This document shows, piece after piece, positions 36,851 through 47,345 of a stretch of 64,000 bases of DNA. The DNA comes from Sphingomonas sp. PP-CC-1A-547. Its GTDB lineage: Bacteria; Pseudomonadota; Alphaproteobacteria; Sphingomonadales; Sphingomonadaceae. The DNA lies in assembly GCF_003610375.1 (NCBI RefSeq), contig NZ_RAPZ01000012.1, positions 248,001-312,000 on the forward strand, written 5' to 3'. The notes beneath the pieces were generated by a model, which saw nothing but the letters and a program-made list of their open reading frames with translations, was not told the DNA's origin and searched no databases. Each line of letters begins with the position of its first letter. The first letter of the stretch is position 1. The position numbers and the translations under genes were made by a program.

Positions 36851-39430
36851 ATGAACATCGACAAATTCACCGACCGCGCGAAGGGCTTCCTGCAATCCGC
36901 GCAGACCGTCGCGATCCGCATGAACCACCAGCGGATCGCCCCCGAACATCTGTTGAAGGCGCTGCTGGAGGACGAGCAGGGTATGGCGGCCGGACTAATT
37001 GCAGCCGCTGGTGGCGACGCCAAGCGTGCGACGTCCGAGACCGATCTCGCGCTGGCGAAAATCCCGGTCGTGTCGGGCTCGGGCGCGCAGACCACGCCGG
37101 GGATCGACAACGATGCGGTGCGCGTGCTCGACCAGGCCGAGCAGATCGCGAGCAAGGCGGGCGACAGCTTCGTCACCGTCGAGCGGCTGCTGGTCGCGCT
37201 CGCGCTGTCGCTCAACACCGCGGCGGGCAAGGCTTTGAAGGCCGGCGGCGTGACACCCGAGGGGCTGAACACCGCGATCAACGGTCTGCGTCAGGGCCGC
37301 AGCGCCGACACCGCGGGCGCCGAGGATCGTTACGATGCGCTCAAGAAGTTCGCGCGCGATCTCACCCAGGCTGCGCGCGACGGCAAGCTCGATCCCGTCA
37401 TCGGCCGCGACGAGGAGATCCGTCGCACCATCCAGATCCTCGCGCGCCGGACCAAGAACAACCCCGCGCTGATTGGCGAACCCGGTGTCGGCAAGACCGC
37501 GATCGCCGAAGGGCTAGCCCTTCGCATCGCCAATGGCGACGTGCCCGATACGCTGAAGGACCGGCGGCTGATGTCGCTCGATCTCGGCTCGCTGATCGCG
37601 GGTGCCAAATATCGCGGCGAGTTCGAGGAGCGACTGAAGGGCGTGCTCGACGAGGTGAAAGCCGCGGAGGGCGACATCATCCTGTTCATCGACGAGATGC
37701 ACCAACTGATCGGCGCGGGCAAATCCGAGGGCGCGATGGATGCGGGCAATCTGCTCAAGCCGGCGCTGGCGCGAGGCGAATTGCACTGCGTCGGCGCGAC
37801 CACGCTCGATGAGTACCGCAAATATGTCGAGAAGGACCCGGCATTGCAGCGGCGGTTCCAGCCGGTGATGGTCGGTGAACCGACCGTCGAGGACACCATC
37901 TCGATCCTGCGCGGGCTGAAGGAGAAGTACGAGCTGCATCACGGCGTGCGGATCACCGACGGCGCGATCGTCGCCGCCTCGACGCTGTCGAACCGCTACA
38001 TCACCGATCGCTTCCTGCCCGACAAGGCGATCGACTTGATGGACGAGGCCGCCTCGCGGATTCGCATGGAGGTGGAATCGAAGCCCGAGGCGATCGAGAA
38101 TCTCGACCGGCGGATCATCCAGCTCAAGATCGAACGCGAGGCGTTGAAGCGCGAGACCGACGACGCGTCGGTCGACCGGCTCGACACGCTGGAGGGCGAC
38201 CTCGTCAACCTCGAGGAGCAATCCGCCGAGCTGACGACGCGCTGGAAGGGCGAGAAGGACAAGATCAACGCCGAGGCGCGGGTCAAGGAACAGCTCGATG
38301 CTGCGCGGCTCGAACTGGAGCAGGCGCAGCGCTCGGGCGATCTCGCCAAGGCGGGCGAGCTTTCCTACGGGACGATTCCGGGGTTGCAGCGCCAGCTCGA
38401 CGAGGCCGCGGGGGCGACCAAGGGCGCGATGCTGCGCGAGGAAGTGACCGCCGACGACATCGCCGGCGTCGTCAGCCGCTGGACCGGCATCCCGGTCGAG
38501 CGGATGCTGCAGGGCGAGCGCGACAAGTTGCTGGCCATGGAAGCGACGATCGGCAAGCGCGTGATCGGTCAGGCGCACGCGGTGAAGGCGGTTTCGACCG
38601 CGGTGCGCCGTGCCCGCGCGGGGCTGCAGGATCCGAACCGGCCGCTGGGCTCGTTCCTGTTCCTCGGGCCTACCGGCGTGGGCAAGACCGAGCTGACCAA
38701 GGCGCTGGCGGAGTTCCTGTTCGACGATCCCTCCGCGATGGTCCGCATCGACATGAGCGAGTTCATGGAGAAGCACGCGGTCGCGCGGCTGATCGGTGCG
38801 CCTCCGGGCTATGTCGGCTATGAGGAAGGCGGCGTGCTGACCGAGGCGGTGCGCAGGCGGCCGTACCAGGTGATCCTGTTCGACGAGGTCGAGAAGGCGC
38901 ACGGCGACGTGTTCAACGTGCTGTTGCAGGTGCTCGACGACGGGCGGCTCACCGATGGCCAGGGGCGCACGGTGGATTTCAGCAACACGCTGATCATCCT
39001 GACGTCGAACCTCGGCAGCCAGTATCTGGCGAACATGGCGGAGGGCGACGACGTGTCGTCGGTCGAGCCGCAGGTGATGGAAATCGTCCGGTCGCATTTC
39101 CGGCCGGAATTCCTCAACCGGCTCGACGAGGTGATCCTGTTCCACCGTCTGGGGCAGGCGCACATGGCGCCGATCGTGGATATCCAGGTGTCGCGCGTCG
39201 ACAAGCTGCTCGCCGACCGCAAGATCGTCCTCGACCTGACGGATGCCGCACGCGCGTGGCTGGGTCGCGTCGGCTATGATCCGGTGTACGGCGCGCGGCC
39301 GCTGAAGCGCGCGGTCCAGCGCTATCTGCAGGACCCGCTCGCCGACATGATCCTGCGCGGCGAGGTGAAGGACGGTTCGACCGTCAAGGTCGACGAAGGC
39401 GACGGGAAGCTGGTGCTCCAGGTCGCCTGA
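36851..39430 (+). CDS. clpB: ATP-dependent disaggregase ClpB
   Basis: This 859-aa hexameric AAA+ protein rescues aggregated proteins with DnaK. The N-domain covers about 1-150. The first ATPase has Walker A GEPGVGKT at 209-216 and Walker B HIIL-like [15 protein letters not shown]. The middle coiled coil, about 400-535, has [15 protein letters not shown] and [20 protein letters not shown]. The second ATPase has GPTGVGKT at about 606-613, [31 protein letters not shown] and the C-terminal [19 protein letters not shown]. The middle domain separates it from ClpA and ClpC. I could not see a clear heat-shock sigma-32 promoter in the 170 bases upstream. A terminator follows. Confidence 0.97.
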   Translation: MNIDKFTDRAKGFLQSAQTVAIRMNHQRIAPEHLLKALLEDEQGMAAGLIAAAGGDAKRATSETDLALAKIPVVSGSGAQTTPGIDNDAVRVLDQAEQIASKAGDSFVTVERLLVALALSLNTAAGKALKAGGVTPEGLNTAINGLRQGRSADTAGAEDRYDALKKFARDLTQAARDGKLDPVIGRDEEIRRTIQILARRTKNNPALIGEPGVGKTAIAEGLALRIANGDVPDTLKDRRLMSLDLGSLIAGAKYRGEFEERLKGVLDEVKAAEGDIILFIDEMHQLIGAGKSEGAMDAGNLLKPALARGELHCVGATTLDEYRKYVEKDPALQRRFQPVMVGEPTVEDTISILRGLKEKYELHHGVRITDGAIVAASTLSNRYITDRFLPDKAIDLMDEAASRIRMEVESKPEAIENLDRRIIQLKIEREALKRETDDASVDRLDTLEGDLVNLEEQSAELTTRWKGEKDKINAEARVKEQLDAARLELEQAQRSGDLAKAGELSYGTIPGLQRQLDEAAGATKGAMLREEVTADDIAGVVSRWTGIPVERMLQGERDKLLAMEATIGKRVIGQAHAVKAVSTAVRRARAGLQDPNRPLGSFLFLGPTGVGKTELTKALAEFLFDDPSAMVRIDMSEFMEKHAVARLIGAPPGYVGYEEGGVLTEAVRRRPYQVILFDEVEKAHGDVFNVLLQVLDDGRLTDGQGRTVDFSNTLIILTSNLGSQYLANMAEGDDVSSVEPQVMEIVRSHFRPEFLNRLDEVILFHRLGQAHMAPIVDIQVSRVDKLLADRKIVLDLTDAARAWLGRVGYDPVYGARPLKRAVQRYLQDPLADMILRGEVKDGSTVKVDEGDGKLVLQVA

Positions 39431-39445
39431 ACGTCATCTCCGAAC

Positions 39446-39485
39446 AAAAAAGGGGCGGCGGATCGATGATCTGCCGCCCCTTTTT
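39446..39485. terminator. Bidirectional Rho-independent terminator between clpB and the TonB receptor
   Basis: GGGGCGGCGGATC (39452-39464) pairs with GATCTGCCGCCCC (39468-39480) with a single G-T wobble and a 3-base loop. It is flanked by six A on the left and TTTTT on the right, so it works on both strands and ends both the clpB transcript and the convergent receptor transcript. Confidence 0.92.
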
Positions 39486-39504
39486 CTTGGTCCCGTAGGA
39501 TCGA

Positions 39505-42500
39505 TTACATGTCGATGGTCAGACCAACGAACAGGTAGCGACCGATTGCTTCGTAGATGCCTGGGTAAGTGTTGCCGTTGCCGAACGAACCGATCGGCGA
39601 AGCCGTCGCGCTGAGGATCGGCGGCGTCTTGTCGAGGATGTTGTTGACACCCATGCGGTAGGTGAACTTGTCCGCGACCCGCACCGTTGCGGCGAGATCG
39701 AAGTAGTTCTGCGCCTTCACGCGGGCATCATTGACGAAGAACGGCGCCGCAAGATCGGCATCGCTGCTGGTACGCTCGAACTTGGTGGCCGACAGATAGC
39801 GCCAGTTACCCGACAGACCGATGCCGTTCGGCGTGGTCAGCGAGATACGAGCCTGGTGACGCCACTTGGACATCGGGTAGCCGCACTGCGCGCCGTACAG
39901 GCCCGCGCAGTCGAACTTCGCGCCGGCCTTGTCCGACGTGAACTTGTCGACGTACGTGCCGTTGAACGAAAGCCCGATCGTGCCGATGCTGTCCGAACGG
40001 TAGGTATACCCGGCCGACGTCTCGATGCCCTGGGTCAAGAGTGACCCAGCGTTGACGTTGGTATCGATGATGTAACCGCTCGTACCCTGGAACAGCGTAC
40101 CGTTGGTACCGCGCTTGATCAGGCTGCAGAGCGCCTGATCACCGGTCGCAAGGCACTGTGCGATGGTCGTATCCGCGCCGATGACACCAATCCGATCCTT
40201 CAGCTTGATCCGGAAACCATCGACCGACAGGTTGAAGCCCGGCAGGAACGAAGGACGCAGGATCACGCCAGCGGTGAACGTGTCGGCCTTTTCGGGCTTC
40301 AGGTTCGGGTTGCCGCCCAGCAGGCCGTTATACTGCTCGGACTCGTTTGGCTGAACCAGACCGAACTGGTTTGCCGCGACACCGGTGAGCGCACATTGTG
40401 CAGCCGTATTGCCATTGACGAGACCATTGACGCGCGGACCAGCGCAAGGATCGGTTGCACCGTCGATCTGTACCGACTGGGTTGCGAACAGTTCCTGCGT
40501 ATTCGGAGCACGGACCGCACGGTTATAGCCGCCACGGAAGCGGATATCGGAGATCGGCGCCCAGACGATCTCGCCCTTGTACGAGCTCGCCGAACCCGCC
40601 GTGCTGTAGCTCGAATAGCGGTAGCCGCCATTGACCGTCAGTTCGTTGAAGAACGGGCGATCGCTGACGAGCGGAACCTGAAGTTCGCCGAACACTTCCT
40701 TCACGTCGTAGCTGCCACGGATCGGCAACGTCGCGCCGCCCTGGCCGGCGAGATCGCCGCTCAGGAAGGCATTGTCGACTTCGAGAACGAGCGACTCCTT
40801 GCGATATTCGCCACCAACGTTCAGCGCGATGCCTTCGCTGGCGAACGGCGACTGGACGCCATATTCACCGCCCTTGAAGGTCATCGACGCGTTGACGACC
40901 TTTTCCTTGTTCTCGCCCGACTGGAAGCCTGGGGTCTGGACATAACCCAGTGCCGCCGGGGTGATGCCCGCGGAACCGAAGATGTTGAGCGGGACGCAGT
41001 TCGGATCGGTGCCGTCGACGACCGAGCGGCACACCGCCTGGCCAAGCGTGGCCGAACCCGGACGCGTGTCGGTGATCGCGTCGAGGGCGCGGGTCGTGCG
41101 CGAAACCGAGAACTCGTTGCGATACACCTGGTTGAACACGGTGCTGCCGAACTGGCCGTACGCTTCGTACGAGATGCCCTTGTCGATGTCGCCGCGTGCA
41201 CCCGCAACGAAGCGATACTGGGTGTGACGGAGATCGGCCTGACGACCGCCACCCTCAACGTTGCGACGACCGATCTGGACGCTTGCCTGCTGATACTGAG
41301 TACCATCGGGGTTCGTCAGGTTGATGACGTTGCCGTTCGCATCCCGAACCAGATTGGTGTCGCGGAAGAAGGTCGCCCGCTGAGCCGCCGACAGGAACGG
41401 ATTGTTGCTGTTCAGAACCGTGGTGTTGCTGAAATTACCCGATGGCGCGATCTGGGCGGTCGAGCGATCGTCCATGAACATGAATTCGGCGTAAGGCTTG
41501 AACGCCTTGCTGACTTCATAATTGGCGAGGAAGCCAGCCGTGTAGCGCTTGTCGGGACGCTGGTAGTAGTTCAGCGGGTTGGCATTGTAGAGCGTGCGCC
41601 CCGCCACGAGCTGACCTGCGGAGTTCAGCGTATAACCGGTCGGAGGACCGCCCTCTCTCGCATCGCCCAGCGTGAAGTTGGCCGGAAACGCGGTTGGCGA
41701 TCCACCGCAGACATAGTCGTTACCGCCGGCGCCCGGGGTGTTCAGGCCGCACGAGCTGTAATCGCGCGAACCCTGCAGGATCGCGCCGATCTTGCGGTAG
41801 CCGCCGTAGCCGACAACATGGCCGCGACCGTCGCTGGTGCCGGCACCGACCTTGAAGTTGATGTCGAACTGCGTGCCGTCGAACGCTTGACCGCTCGGGG
41901 CGGGGTTGCCGCTCGCCGCCGACAGTGCCTGGAAGCGCTCACTGCGGTTGTTGTGGTTGTAGATACCGCCCGAGGTATCGACGCTGAAACCTTCGTAATC
42001 GGTGTCGAGCACGAAGTTGACGACGCCGCCGATGGCGTCCGAACCATAGACCGAACCCGCGCCGCCGGTAAGTACGTCGACGCGCTTCAACAGTGAGGCC
42101 GGGATCATGTTGACGTCGGCAGCGGCGCTGGCCGTGCTGCTCGACGATGGGTTGCCCGGCATCAGGCGGCGGCCGTTGACCAGCACCAGCGTGCGCGATT
42201 CACCGAGGTTGCGAAGGTTGATCGTCGCGGTACCGGTCGAACCGTTCGACACCGACGAGGTCTGCGTTGCGAACGACGACGGCAGGCTGTTGAGCACGTC
42301 CTCGATACGCGTCGCGCCGCGCAGCTTGATATCTGCAGCATTGACGACCGTTATCGGGCTCGCCGACGTCAAGTTCGGGTTCGAGATGCGCGAACCGGTG
42401 ACGACGATATCGCCGCCGCCCGCGGTGCCGGCGGCTGCGGGATCCTGGCTAGGCGTGTTGGAGATCGCCGGCGTGGTCGATGCTGCACCGTCGTCACTCG

Positions 42501-42615
42501 TCGTGCCCTGCGGCGCGGATGCTGGGGTGGTCTGCGCGTAGACCGGCAATGCAATCACGGCACCCGCGATCATCGTCGACGCGAGCAGGCAGTCTCGAAA
42601 CATATGGTTTCGCAT
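39505..42615 (-). CDS. Large TonB-dependent receptor
   Basis: The 1036-aa outer-membrane protein has a signal peptide (about 1-28, ALPVYAQ), a serine/threonine/proline-rich linker, then GGGDIVVTGSRI at the plug start. Plug blocks include RGATRIEDVLNSLPSSF, INLRNLGESRTLVLVNGRRL, RVDVLTGGAGSVYGSDAIGGVVNFVL. Its barrel ends GRYLFVGLTIDM, where the last residue is not aromatic. It belongs to the large plug receptors abundant in sphingomonads that import unknown carbohydrates, peptides or other nutrients. AAAGGG lies about 10 bases before the ATG (42615); ATG 42603 is possible. It is a single-gene unit ended by a strong terminator. Confidence 0.92.
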   Translation of the reverse strand: MRNHMFRDCLLASTMIAGAVIALPVYAQTTPASAPQGTTSDDGAASTTPAISNTPSQDPAAAGTAGGGDIVVTGSRISNPNLTSASPITVVNAADIKLRGATRIEDVLNSLPSSFATQTSSVSNGSTGTATINLRNLGESRTLVLVNGRRLMPGNPSSSSTASAAADVNMIPASLLKRVDVLTGGAGSVYGSDAIGGVVNFVLDTDYEGFSVDTSGGIYNHNNRSERFQALSAASGNPAPSGQAFDGTQFDINFKVGAGTSDGRGHVVGYGGYRKIGAILQGSRDYSSCGLNTPGAGGNDYVCGGSPTAFPANFTLGDAREGGPPTGYTLNSAGQLVAGRTLYNANPLNYYQRPDKRYTAGFLANYEVSKAFKPYAEFMFMDDRSTAQIAPSGNFSNTTVLNSNNPFLSAAQRATFFRDTNLVRDANGNVINLTNPDGTQYQQASVQIGRRNVEGGGRQADLRHTQYRFVAGARGDIDKGISYEAYGQFGSTVFNQVYRNEFSVSRTTRALDAITDTRPGSATLGQAVCRSVVDGTDPNCVPLNIFGSAGITPAALGYVQTPGFQSGENKEKVVNASMTFKGGEYGVQSPFASEGIALNVGGEYRKESLVLEVDNAFLSGDLAGQGGATLPIRGSYDVKEVFGELQVPLVSDRPFFNELTVNGGYRYSSYSTAGSASSYKGEIVWAPISDIRFRGGYNRAVRAPNTQELFATQSVQIDGATDPCAGPRVNGLVNGNTAAQCALTGVAANQFGLVQPNESEQYNGLLGGNPNLKPEKADTFTAGVILRPSFLPGFNLSVDGFRIKLKDRIGVIGADTTIAQCLATGDQALCSLIKRGTNGTLFQGTSGYIIDTNVNAGSLLTQGIETSAGYTYRSDSIGTIGLSFNGTYVDKFTSDKAGAKFDCAGLYGAQCGYPMSKWRHQARISLTTPNGIGLSGNWRYLSATKFERTSSDADLAAPFFVNDARVKAQNYFDLAATVRVADKFTYRMGVNNILDKTPPILSATASPIGSFGNGNTYPGIYEAIGRYLFVGLTIDM

Positions 42616-42889
42616 GGTGGTCTATCCCTTTAATATCGGCGAACGTTTCCGGCCGATACGATCTATTGTGCGGTCGCCCGACCGCAGCTGGCTGCGATTT
42701 CGCAAGTCAGAGCTGCCTTGTCCAAAAGAAAAGTACAGGATCGCTGCCACTCGTCGCATTACGACAGTCATGTTACCCAATGGCCACAATTTCGGGACGA
42801 TGTCGTAACGGAATGCTGCATGTGATGGACTTGCCGCTCTGGCCGGCGCTGCCTATTCCGACGCTTCTCGCTAACGATGTAGGACGCCC
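42616..42889. other. Divergent intergenic region, promoter-bearing by position
   Basis: This 274-base gap separates the TonB receptor (-) from the small secreted protein (+) and must carry both promoters. CGGTCGCCCGACCG around 42671-42684 is a small perfect dyad. I see no coding frame, no clear -35/-10 pair and no riboswitch-like structure. The region is noticeably less GC-rich than the flanking genes. Confidence 0.4.
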
Positions 42890-43411
42890 ATGCGGATCAC
42901 GATTCTGGCAATTTCGAGCTTGATGATCATGGCGCTGCATCCGGCGGCCGCGGCGTCCAAGCCGCGCAAGGCGGAGCGGTCCCCGCTGCTGGCTGCCGTT
43001 ACGCAATGCCGCACCGTGACCGAGCCACTGGCGCGGCTGGCCTGCTTCGATCACTCGGTGGCGGCGCTGGATACCGCGGAAGCCGATCAAGCGGTCGTCG
43101 TCATCGACCAGCAACAAGTTCGCGAAACGCGCCGAAATCTGTTTGGGATCACGCTGCCCGATACCGGCTTGTTCGGCAACGGCAACGACCTGCCGCAGAT
43201 CGAGACGACTCTCGCCGGCGCGTCGGTAGACGGCGCCGGCCGATGGAGTTTCCAACTGGCCGATGGCGCGCGATGGATCCAGACGGACGATTACACGATC
43301 GCGCGGCGTCCACGGGCAAACGATAAAGTCGTCATCAAGCGGGGAGCCTTGGGGAGTTTCAGGCTAAGCGTCGGCGGCCAGCCGGGTGTGAAGGCGAAGC
43401 GCCTGAACTGA
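42890..43411 (+). CDS. Small secreted protein of unknown function (173 aa)
   Basis: The protein has a signal peptide (MRITILAISSLMIMALHPAAAA). After it comes a short helix with two cysteines in AVTQCRTVTEPLARLACFDH, a C-x(n)-R-L-A-C-F/Y-D pattern seen at the start of many periplasmic proteins of proteobacteria. The second half is beta-rich: RWSFQLADGARWIQTDDYTI and KVVIKRGALGSFRLSVGGQ look like a small OB/SH3-like barrel. No family name can be given with confidence. It converges on the M23 peptidase gene, 11 bases away. Confidence 0.8.
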   Translation: MRITILAISSLMIMALHPAAAASKPRKAERSPLLAAVTQCRTVTEPLARLACFDHSVAALDTAEADQAVVVIDQQQVRETRRNLFGITLPDTGLFGNGNDLPQIETTLAGASVDGAGRWSFQLADGARWIQTDDYTIARRPRANDKVVIKRGALGSFRLSVGGQPGVKAKRLN

Positions 43412-43422
43412 GCGCTCGTCAC

Positions 43423-44265
43423 CTACGGTCGCATCACACCCGCCACCAGCATCGGGTCGAGCTTGGCGTCGTGCCATCGTAGCGCCCAGTGAAGGTGGGG
43501 GCCGGTGGCGCGGCCGGTCATGCCAACGGCGCCGATCGGTTGGCCTTGGCGGACGTGATCGCCGGGTTTCACGTCGATACGGGACAGGTGCAGGAAGGCG
43601 CTGTTGAGGCCCATGCCGTGGTCGAGCATCAGGAGATTGCCCTCTAGCGTGAAGGGGTGATCGGCGGTGAGGATCACGACGCCGTCGGCGGGGGCGGTTA
43701 CGATCGTGCCGGTCGGGATGGCGACGTCCGTGCCTGAATGATAGCTGCCGGGTTCGCCTTTGTAGACGCGTTGCGATCCGAACAACCCGGAGATGCGACC
43801 TGTTGCTGGCCATGCGAAGGCCTGGCGCCAGCCTTGGGCGTCGGTAGTGCGGGCGCGGGCGGCGACGATCTGGGCTAGCTCGGGCGGGCGGAGCTTGGCG
43901 AAGACCGGGTCAGGCGCGGGGAATTTGGGAAGCGTGTCGAGGCGCTCGATCCGCCAGGCCCGCGGCGCAATCGTCAGCGGCTGGGTAATGGTGCGGCCGT
44001 CGGTGAGCGTGGCCGTCAGTGTCGCCTGCGGCCCCGCGTCGCGGTCGAAACCGGCGATGAAGCGGCCGTCGGGGGATAGCGCGATCGGCTTGCCGTTCAG
44101 CGTGAGCGTGCGTGCGCCGTCGGGGGCGGTGCCGAGGATCAGGCCACCCTGGCTGAGCGTGCCGGTCCAGCGGAAGGCGGACTGGGACACGGTATTCGAG
44201 GGCGGTGCTTGCTGGGCGGCGGCACCGGATGCAGCCAGCAGGACGAGCACCGCCGCGCGGATCAT
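43423..44265 (-). CDS. M23 family zinc metallopeptidase (LytM domain), periplasmic
   Basis: The ATG at 44265 gives 280 aa with a signal peptide (MIRAAVLVLLAASGAAAQQ). The C-terminal LytM/lysostaphin domain has the full metal set: SYHSGTDVAIPTG (H-x3-D), APADGVVILT, LDHGMGLNSAFLHLS, and GPHLHWALRW (H-x-H). It is therefore probably an active peptidoglycan DD-endopeptidase, not a degenerate activator. The N-terminal half is a beta-rich domain (RWTGTLSQGGLILGTAPDGA). It overlaps the DUF2093 gene by ATGA and lies in the unit xseA, DUF2093, M23. Confidence 0.92.
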   Translation of the reverse strand: MIRAAVLVLLAASGAAAQQAPPSNTVSQSAFRWTGTLSQGGLILGTAPDGARTLTLNGKPIALSPDGRFIAGFDRDAGPQATLTATLTDGRTITQPLTIAPRAWRIERLDTLPKFPAPDPVFAKLRPPELAQIVAARARTTDAQGWRQAFAWPATGRISGLFGSQRVYKGEPGSYHSGTDVAIPTGTIVTAPADGVVILTADHPFTLEGNLLMLDHGMGLNSAFLHLSRIDVKPGDHVRQGQPIGAVGMTGRATGPHLHWALRWHDAKLDPMLVAGVMRP

Positions 44266-44462
44266 CGTGGGGCCATCGCTTCGCTGGCGGCGGCGGCGGT
44301 GGCGTAAGCTTCCTGGCGCGCTACGCTCCAATAGCGCAGGTCTTCGAGCGCGATGCGGTGGCCGGTGGCGGCGCAGGCGACGTGGTCGCCGGGGCTGAGC
44401 ACGCGGAAACCGTTCGCCATATAGTGCAGGCGCGCGGCGCGGTCGGAGTTGGACATCAGCAT
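44262..44462 (-). CDS. DUF2093 family small protein (66 aa)
   Basis: The 66-aa protein has the compact pattern LHYMANGFRVLSPGDHVACA followed by TGHRIALEDLRYWSVARQEAY. The G-D-H-V-x-C-A-x-T-G...L-R-Y-W-S-V-x-R-Q-E-A-Y core is that of DUF2093, known mostly from alphaproteobacteria and without assigned function. An AGAAG site suits the ATG at 44462; ATG 44456 is the alternative. It lies 12 bases after xseA and overlaps the M23 gene by four bases. Confidence 0.85.
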   Translation of the reverse strand: MLMSNSDRAARLHYMANGFRVLSPGDHVACAATGHRIALEDLRYWSVARQEAYATAAAASEAMAPR

Positions 44463-44474
44463 GGCGGGTCTTCT

Positions 44475-45899
44475 CTACAGCAGGGTCGGCTGGCGCGGCG
44501 CCGCATCGGGCGCGGGCTTTGCCTTGGGGGCAGCATAGGTTTTGGCGGCGGGGCGCTCAAGACCGGTGTCCGTCACCGCATCCACCACGCCGTCGCGGAA
44601 GTGGAGTGTCAGCGTGCCTGCGTCGCGCGCGGACTTGGCGGAGGCGAGCGTCTCGCCGCCGGGCCGCGCGGTGACTCGCGCATAGCCGCGGTCGAGGATC
44701 GCGTCGGGGTTCAGCGACTGGACGAGCCGCCACGTTGCGTCGAGCTGCGCGCGTTTCGCCTCGAGTTTGCGTTCCAGCGTGGCGGGACGGAGTGCCGCCC
44801 CCGAACGATCGAGACTGCCGCGGGCGAGGGTCAGGCGACGCTCCAGCCCGCGATCCAGACGCTGGCCAAAGTCGTCCGCGCGCTGGCGCTGCGGCCCGAG
44901 CAACTGGTCGCGCTTCGGCAACAGGCGGGCGAGCGCATCGAGCCTCTCACGTCCACGCTCGACATGCCGCCGGGCGCAACGCTCGGTACGATTGCGGTGG
45001 CTGTCGATCGTCAACCGCAGGTCGGCGAGCACCGGCACCGCGATCTCGGCCGCAGCCGTTGGTGTCGGCGCGCGCAGATCGGCGGCGAAATCGCACAAGG
45101 TGGTGTCGGTCTCATGCCCGACCGCGGAGATGATCGGGATCGTGCAGGCGGCGACCGCGCGGACGACGACCTCTTCGTTGAACGACCAGAGATCCTCGAC
45201 CGAGCCACCGCCGCGCGCGACGATCACGAGGTCGGGGCGCGGCACCGGGCCGCCGGGGACGATCGCGTCGAACCCGCGCACCGCAGCGGCGATCTCGGCG
45301 GCGGAACCCTCGCCCTGCACCTTCACCGGCCAGACGATGACGTGCGTCGGGCAGCGATCCTCGAGCCGGTGGAGTATGTCGCGGATCACGGCGCCGGTGC
45401 CCGAAGTGACGACGCCGATCACCTTCGGCATGAACGGCAGGCGCTTCTTCCGCGTGCCGTCGAACAGCCCCTCGCCGGCGAGCTTCGCCTTCAGTTTCTC
45501 GAGCAGCGCCATCAAGGCGCCCGCGCCCGCCAGCTCCATGCGCTCGATGACGATCTGGTATTTCGAGCGGCCGGGATAGGTGGTGAGCTTGCCGGTGGCG
45601 ATCACCTCGATGCCGTCCTGGGGGACGAAGGCGAGGCTCGACGCATTGCCCTTCCAGATGACGCCGTCGATCACCGCCTGGTCGTCCTTGAGCGACATGT
45701 AGCAATGCCCGGAGGCGACGCGTTTCCAGCCCGAGATTTCGCCGCGCAGGCGGACATGCCCGAATTCGCCCTCGACCATCCGCTTCAGCTTGAAGGCGAG
45801 TTCGCCGACCGACATGGCGAGTGCGTTGTCGCCGGCGACCGGCTCGGCTACCAGCCGCCCCATGTCGCTGGACACATCATCGGAAAAGGGATCGGGCAT
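44475..45899 (-). CDS. xseA: Exodeoxyribonuclease VII large subunit
   Basis: The 474-aa protein has an N-terminal OB-type domain ([40 protein letters not shown]), then the nuclease domain with [80 protein letters not shown], and a long helical region to the C-terminus. With XseB it degrades single-stranded DNA; xseB is not in the window. The ATG at 45899 has AGGA 6 bases upstream. It shares bases with the purD ATG on the other strand, so both control regions lie inside the neighbour's coding start. Confidence 0.95.
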   Translation of the reverse strand: MPDPFSDDVSSDMGRLVAEPVAGDNALAMSVGELAFKLKRMVEGEFGHVRLRGEISGWKRVASGHCYMSLKDDQAVIDGVIWKGNASSLAFVPQDGIEVIATGKLTTYPGRSKYQIVIERMELAGAGALMALLEKLKAKLAGEGLFDGTRKKRLPFMPKVIGVVTSGTGAVIRDILHRLEDRCPTHVIVWPVKVQGEGSAAEIAAAVRGFDAIVPGGPVPRPDLVIVARGGGSVEDLWSFNEEVVVRAVAACTIPIISAVGHETDTTLCDFAADLRAPTPTAAAEIAVPVLADLRLTIDSHRNRTERCARRHVERGRERLDALARLLPKRDQLLGPQRQRADDFGQRLDRGLERRLTLARGSLDRSGAALRPATLERKLEAKRAQLDATWRLVQSLNPDAILDRGYARVTARPGGETLASAKSARDAGTLTLHFRDGVVDAVTDTGLERPAAKTYAAPKAKPAPDAAPRQPTLL

Positions 45900-47160
45900 G
45901 AACGTCCTGCTGCTGGGCTCGGGGGGTCGCGAACATGCGCTCGCGTGGAAGCTGGTGCAATCTCGCGGCCTCGATACGCTGTATGCCGCGCCGGGCAACC
46001 CCGGCATTGCGCGTGTTGCGACGCTCGTGCCGCTCGATGCGACGGATCACGCCGCCGTGGTCGCTTTCGTGCGCGAGCATGAGGTCGGGCTGGTCGTGAT
46101 CGGACCCGAGGCGCCGCTGGTCGACGGGCTGGCCGATACGTTACGCGCCGCGGACATTCCGGTGTTCGGGCCGTCGAAGGCGGCGGCGCAGTTGGAGGGG
46201 TCGAAGGGCTTCACCAAGGATCTGTGCCTGCGGGCCGGCATCGCGACCGCGGGCTATGTCCGCGTGAAGAGCCGCGATGAGGCGGATATCGCACTCGCCC
46301 GCACCTTCTCGCTGCCGGTGGTCATCAAGGCCGACGGCCTGGCGGCGGGCAAGGGCGTGGTGATCGCGTTCAGCGCTGCCGAAGCCGATGCCGCGCTAGA
46401 CGCGCTGTTCGCCGACGGGGAAGCCGAGGCAGTGATCGAGGAATTCCTCGAAGGCGAGGAGGCAAGCCTCTTCGTGCTGACCGACGGCGTGTCGCTGATG
46501 CCGTTCGGCTCCGCGCAGGATCACAAGCGCGTCGGCGAGGGCGATACCGGGCCGAACACCGGCGGGATGGGCGCGTACAGCCCTGCGCTCGTGCTGACGC
46601 CGGCGCTTGAGAAGCGCGCGATCGACGAGATCGTCGCGCCGACCGTCGCTACGATGGCGGCGGAAGGCATGCCGTTCTCGGGCGTGCTGTACGCAGGGCT
46701 GATGCTGACGCCGCAGGGGCCCAAGCTGATCGAATATAATGCGCGGTTCGGCGATCCCGAGACGCAGGTGCTGATGATGCGGTTCCAGGGCGACCTGCTC
46801 GCGACGATGCTGGCGACCGCGGAGGGGCGGCTCGGTGAGATGCCCGCGGCGCAGTTCAGCAACGAGACCGCGCTGACGGTGGTGATGGCGGCGGAGGGGT
46901 ATCCGGGGACACCCAAGGCGGGTGGCGCGATCGTCGGACTGGACTCCGCACGGGCTGCTGGCGGCACTGTGTTCCACGCAGGCACGCGGCTTGAGGACGG
47001 TGGGTTGGTCGCGTCCGGCGGGCGCGTTCTTGCGGTGACGGCGACCGGCGACACCGTCGCGACGGCGCAAGCGAACGCGTATCGCGCGGTCGAGGCGATC
47101 GACTTCGCGGAGGGCTTCTACCGCCGCGATATCGGCTGGCGGGAAATCGCGCGCGGGTGA
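45898..47160 (+). CDS. purD: Phosphoribosylamine-glycine ligase
   Basis: This 420-aa ATP-grasp enzyme makes GAR from phosphoribosylamine, glycine and ATP. It starts [20 protein letters not shown], the PurD signature, at ATG 45898 with AAAAGGG upstream. Next come [44 protein letters not shown], the ATP-grasp core [36 protein letters not shown] and [15 protein letters not shown]. The longer open frame begins inside xseA antisense and was not used. The shared CATG with xseA is described under findings. Confidence 0.97.
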   Translation: MNVLLLGSGGREHALAWKLVQSRGLDTLYAAPGNPGIARVATLVPLDATDHAAVVAFVREHEVGLVVIGPEAPLVDGLADTLRAADIPVFGPSKAAAQLEGSKGFTKDLCLRAGIATAGYVRVKSRDEADIALARTFSLPVVIKADGLAAGKGVVIAFSAAEADAALDALFADGEAEAVIEEFLEGEEASLFVLTDGVSLMPFGSAQDHKRVGEGDTGPNTGGMGAYSPALVLTPALEKRAIDEIVAPTVATMAAEGMPFSGVLYAGLMLTPQGPKLIEYNARFGDPETQVLMMRFQGDLLATMLATAEGRLGEMPAAQFSNETALTVVMAAEGYPGTPKAGGAIVGLDSARAAGGTVFHAGTRLEDGGLVASGGRVLAVTATGDTVATAQANAYRAVEAIDFAEGFYRRDIGWREIARG

Positions 47161-47168
47161 TGCACGCC

Positions 47169-47290
47169 TGATCCTCCCCCGCCAGGGTGAGGTGGTTGGC
47201 GCTTGCGAGACGGGGGGGGCGACAACCGCTGTTCCGTATCCTCCCCCTCCGTCACCTGCGGCGACACCTCCCCCTGGCGGGGGAGGATCA
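47169..47290. repeat. Long inverted repeat, CCTCCCCCGCCAGGG type
   Basis: TGATCCTCCCCCGCCAGGGT plus GAGGTG (47169-47194) and CACCTCCCCCTGGCGGGGGA plus GGATCA (47265-47290) are inverted with few mismatches. Inner CGTCACCTGCGGCGACACC also folds. It follows the purD stop by 8 bases and may protect or end that transcript, although no T-run is present. Confidence 0.75.
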
Positions 47291-47345
47291 GACAAGTCGA
47301 CCTAACCAATTAGGTCTCGCCGCCTTTCGCGCGCATCGCTACGGT

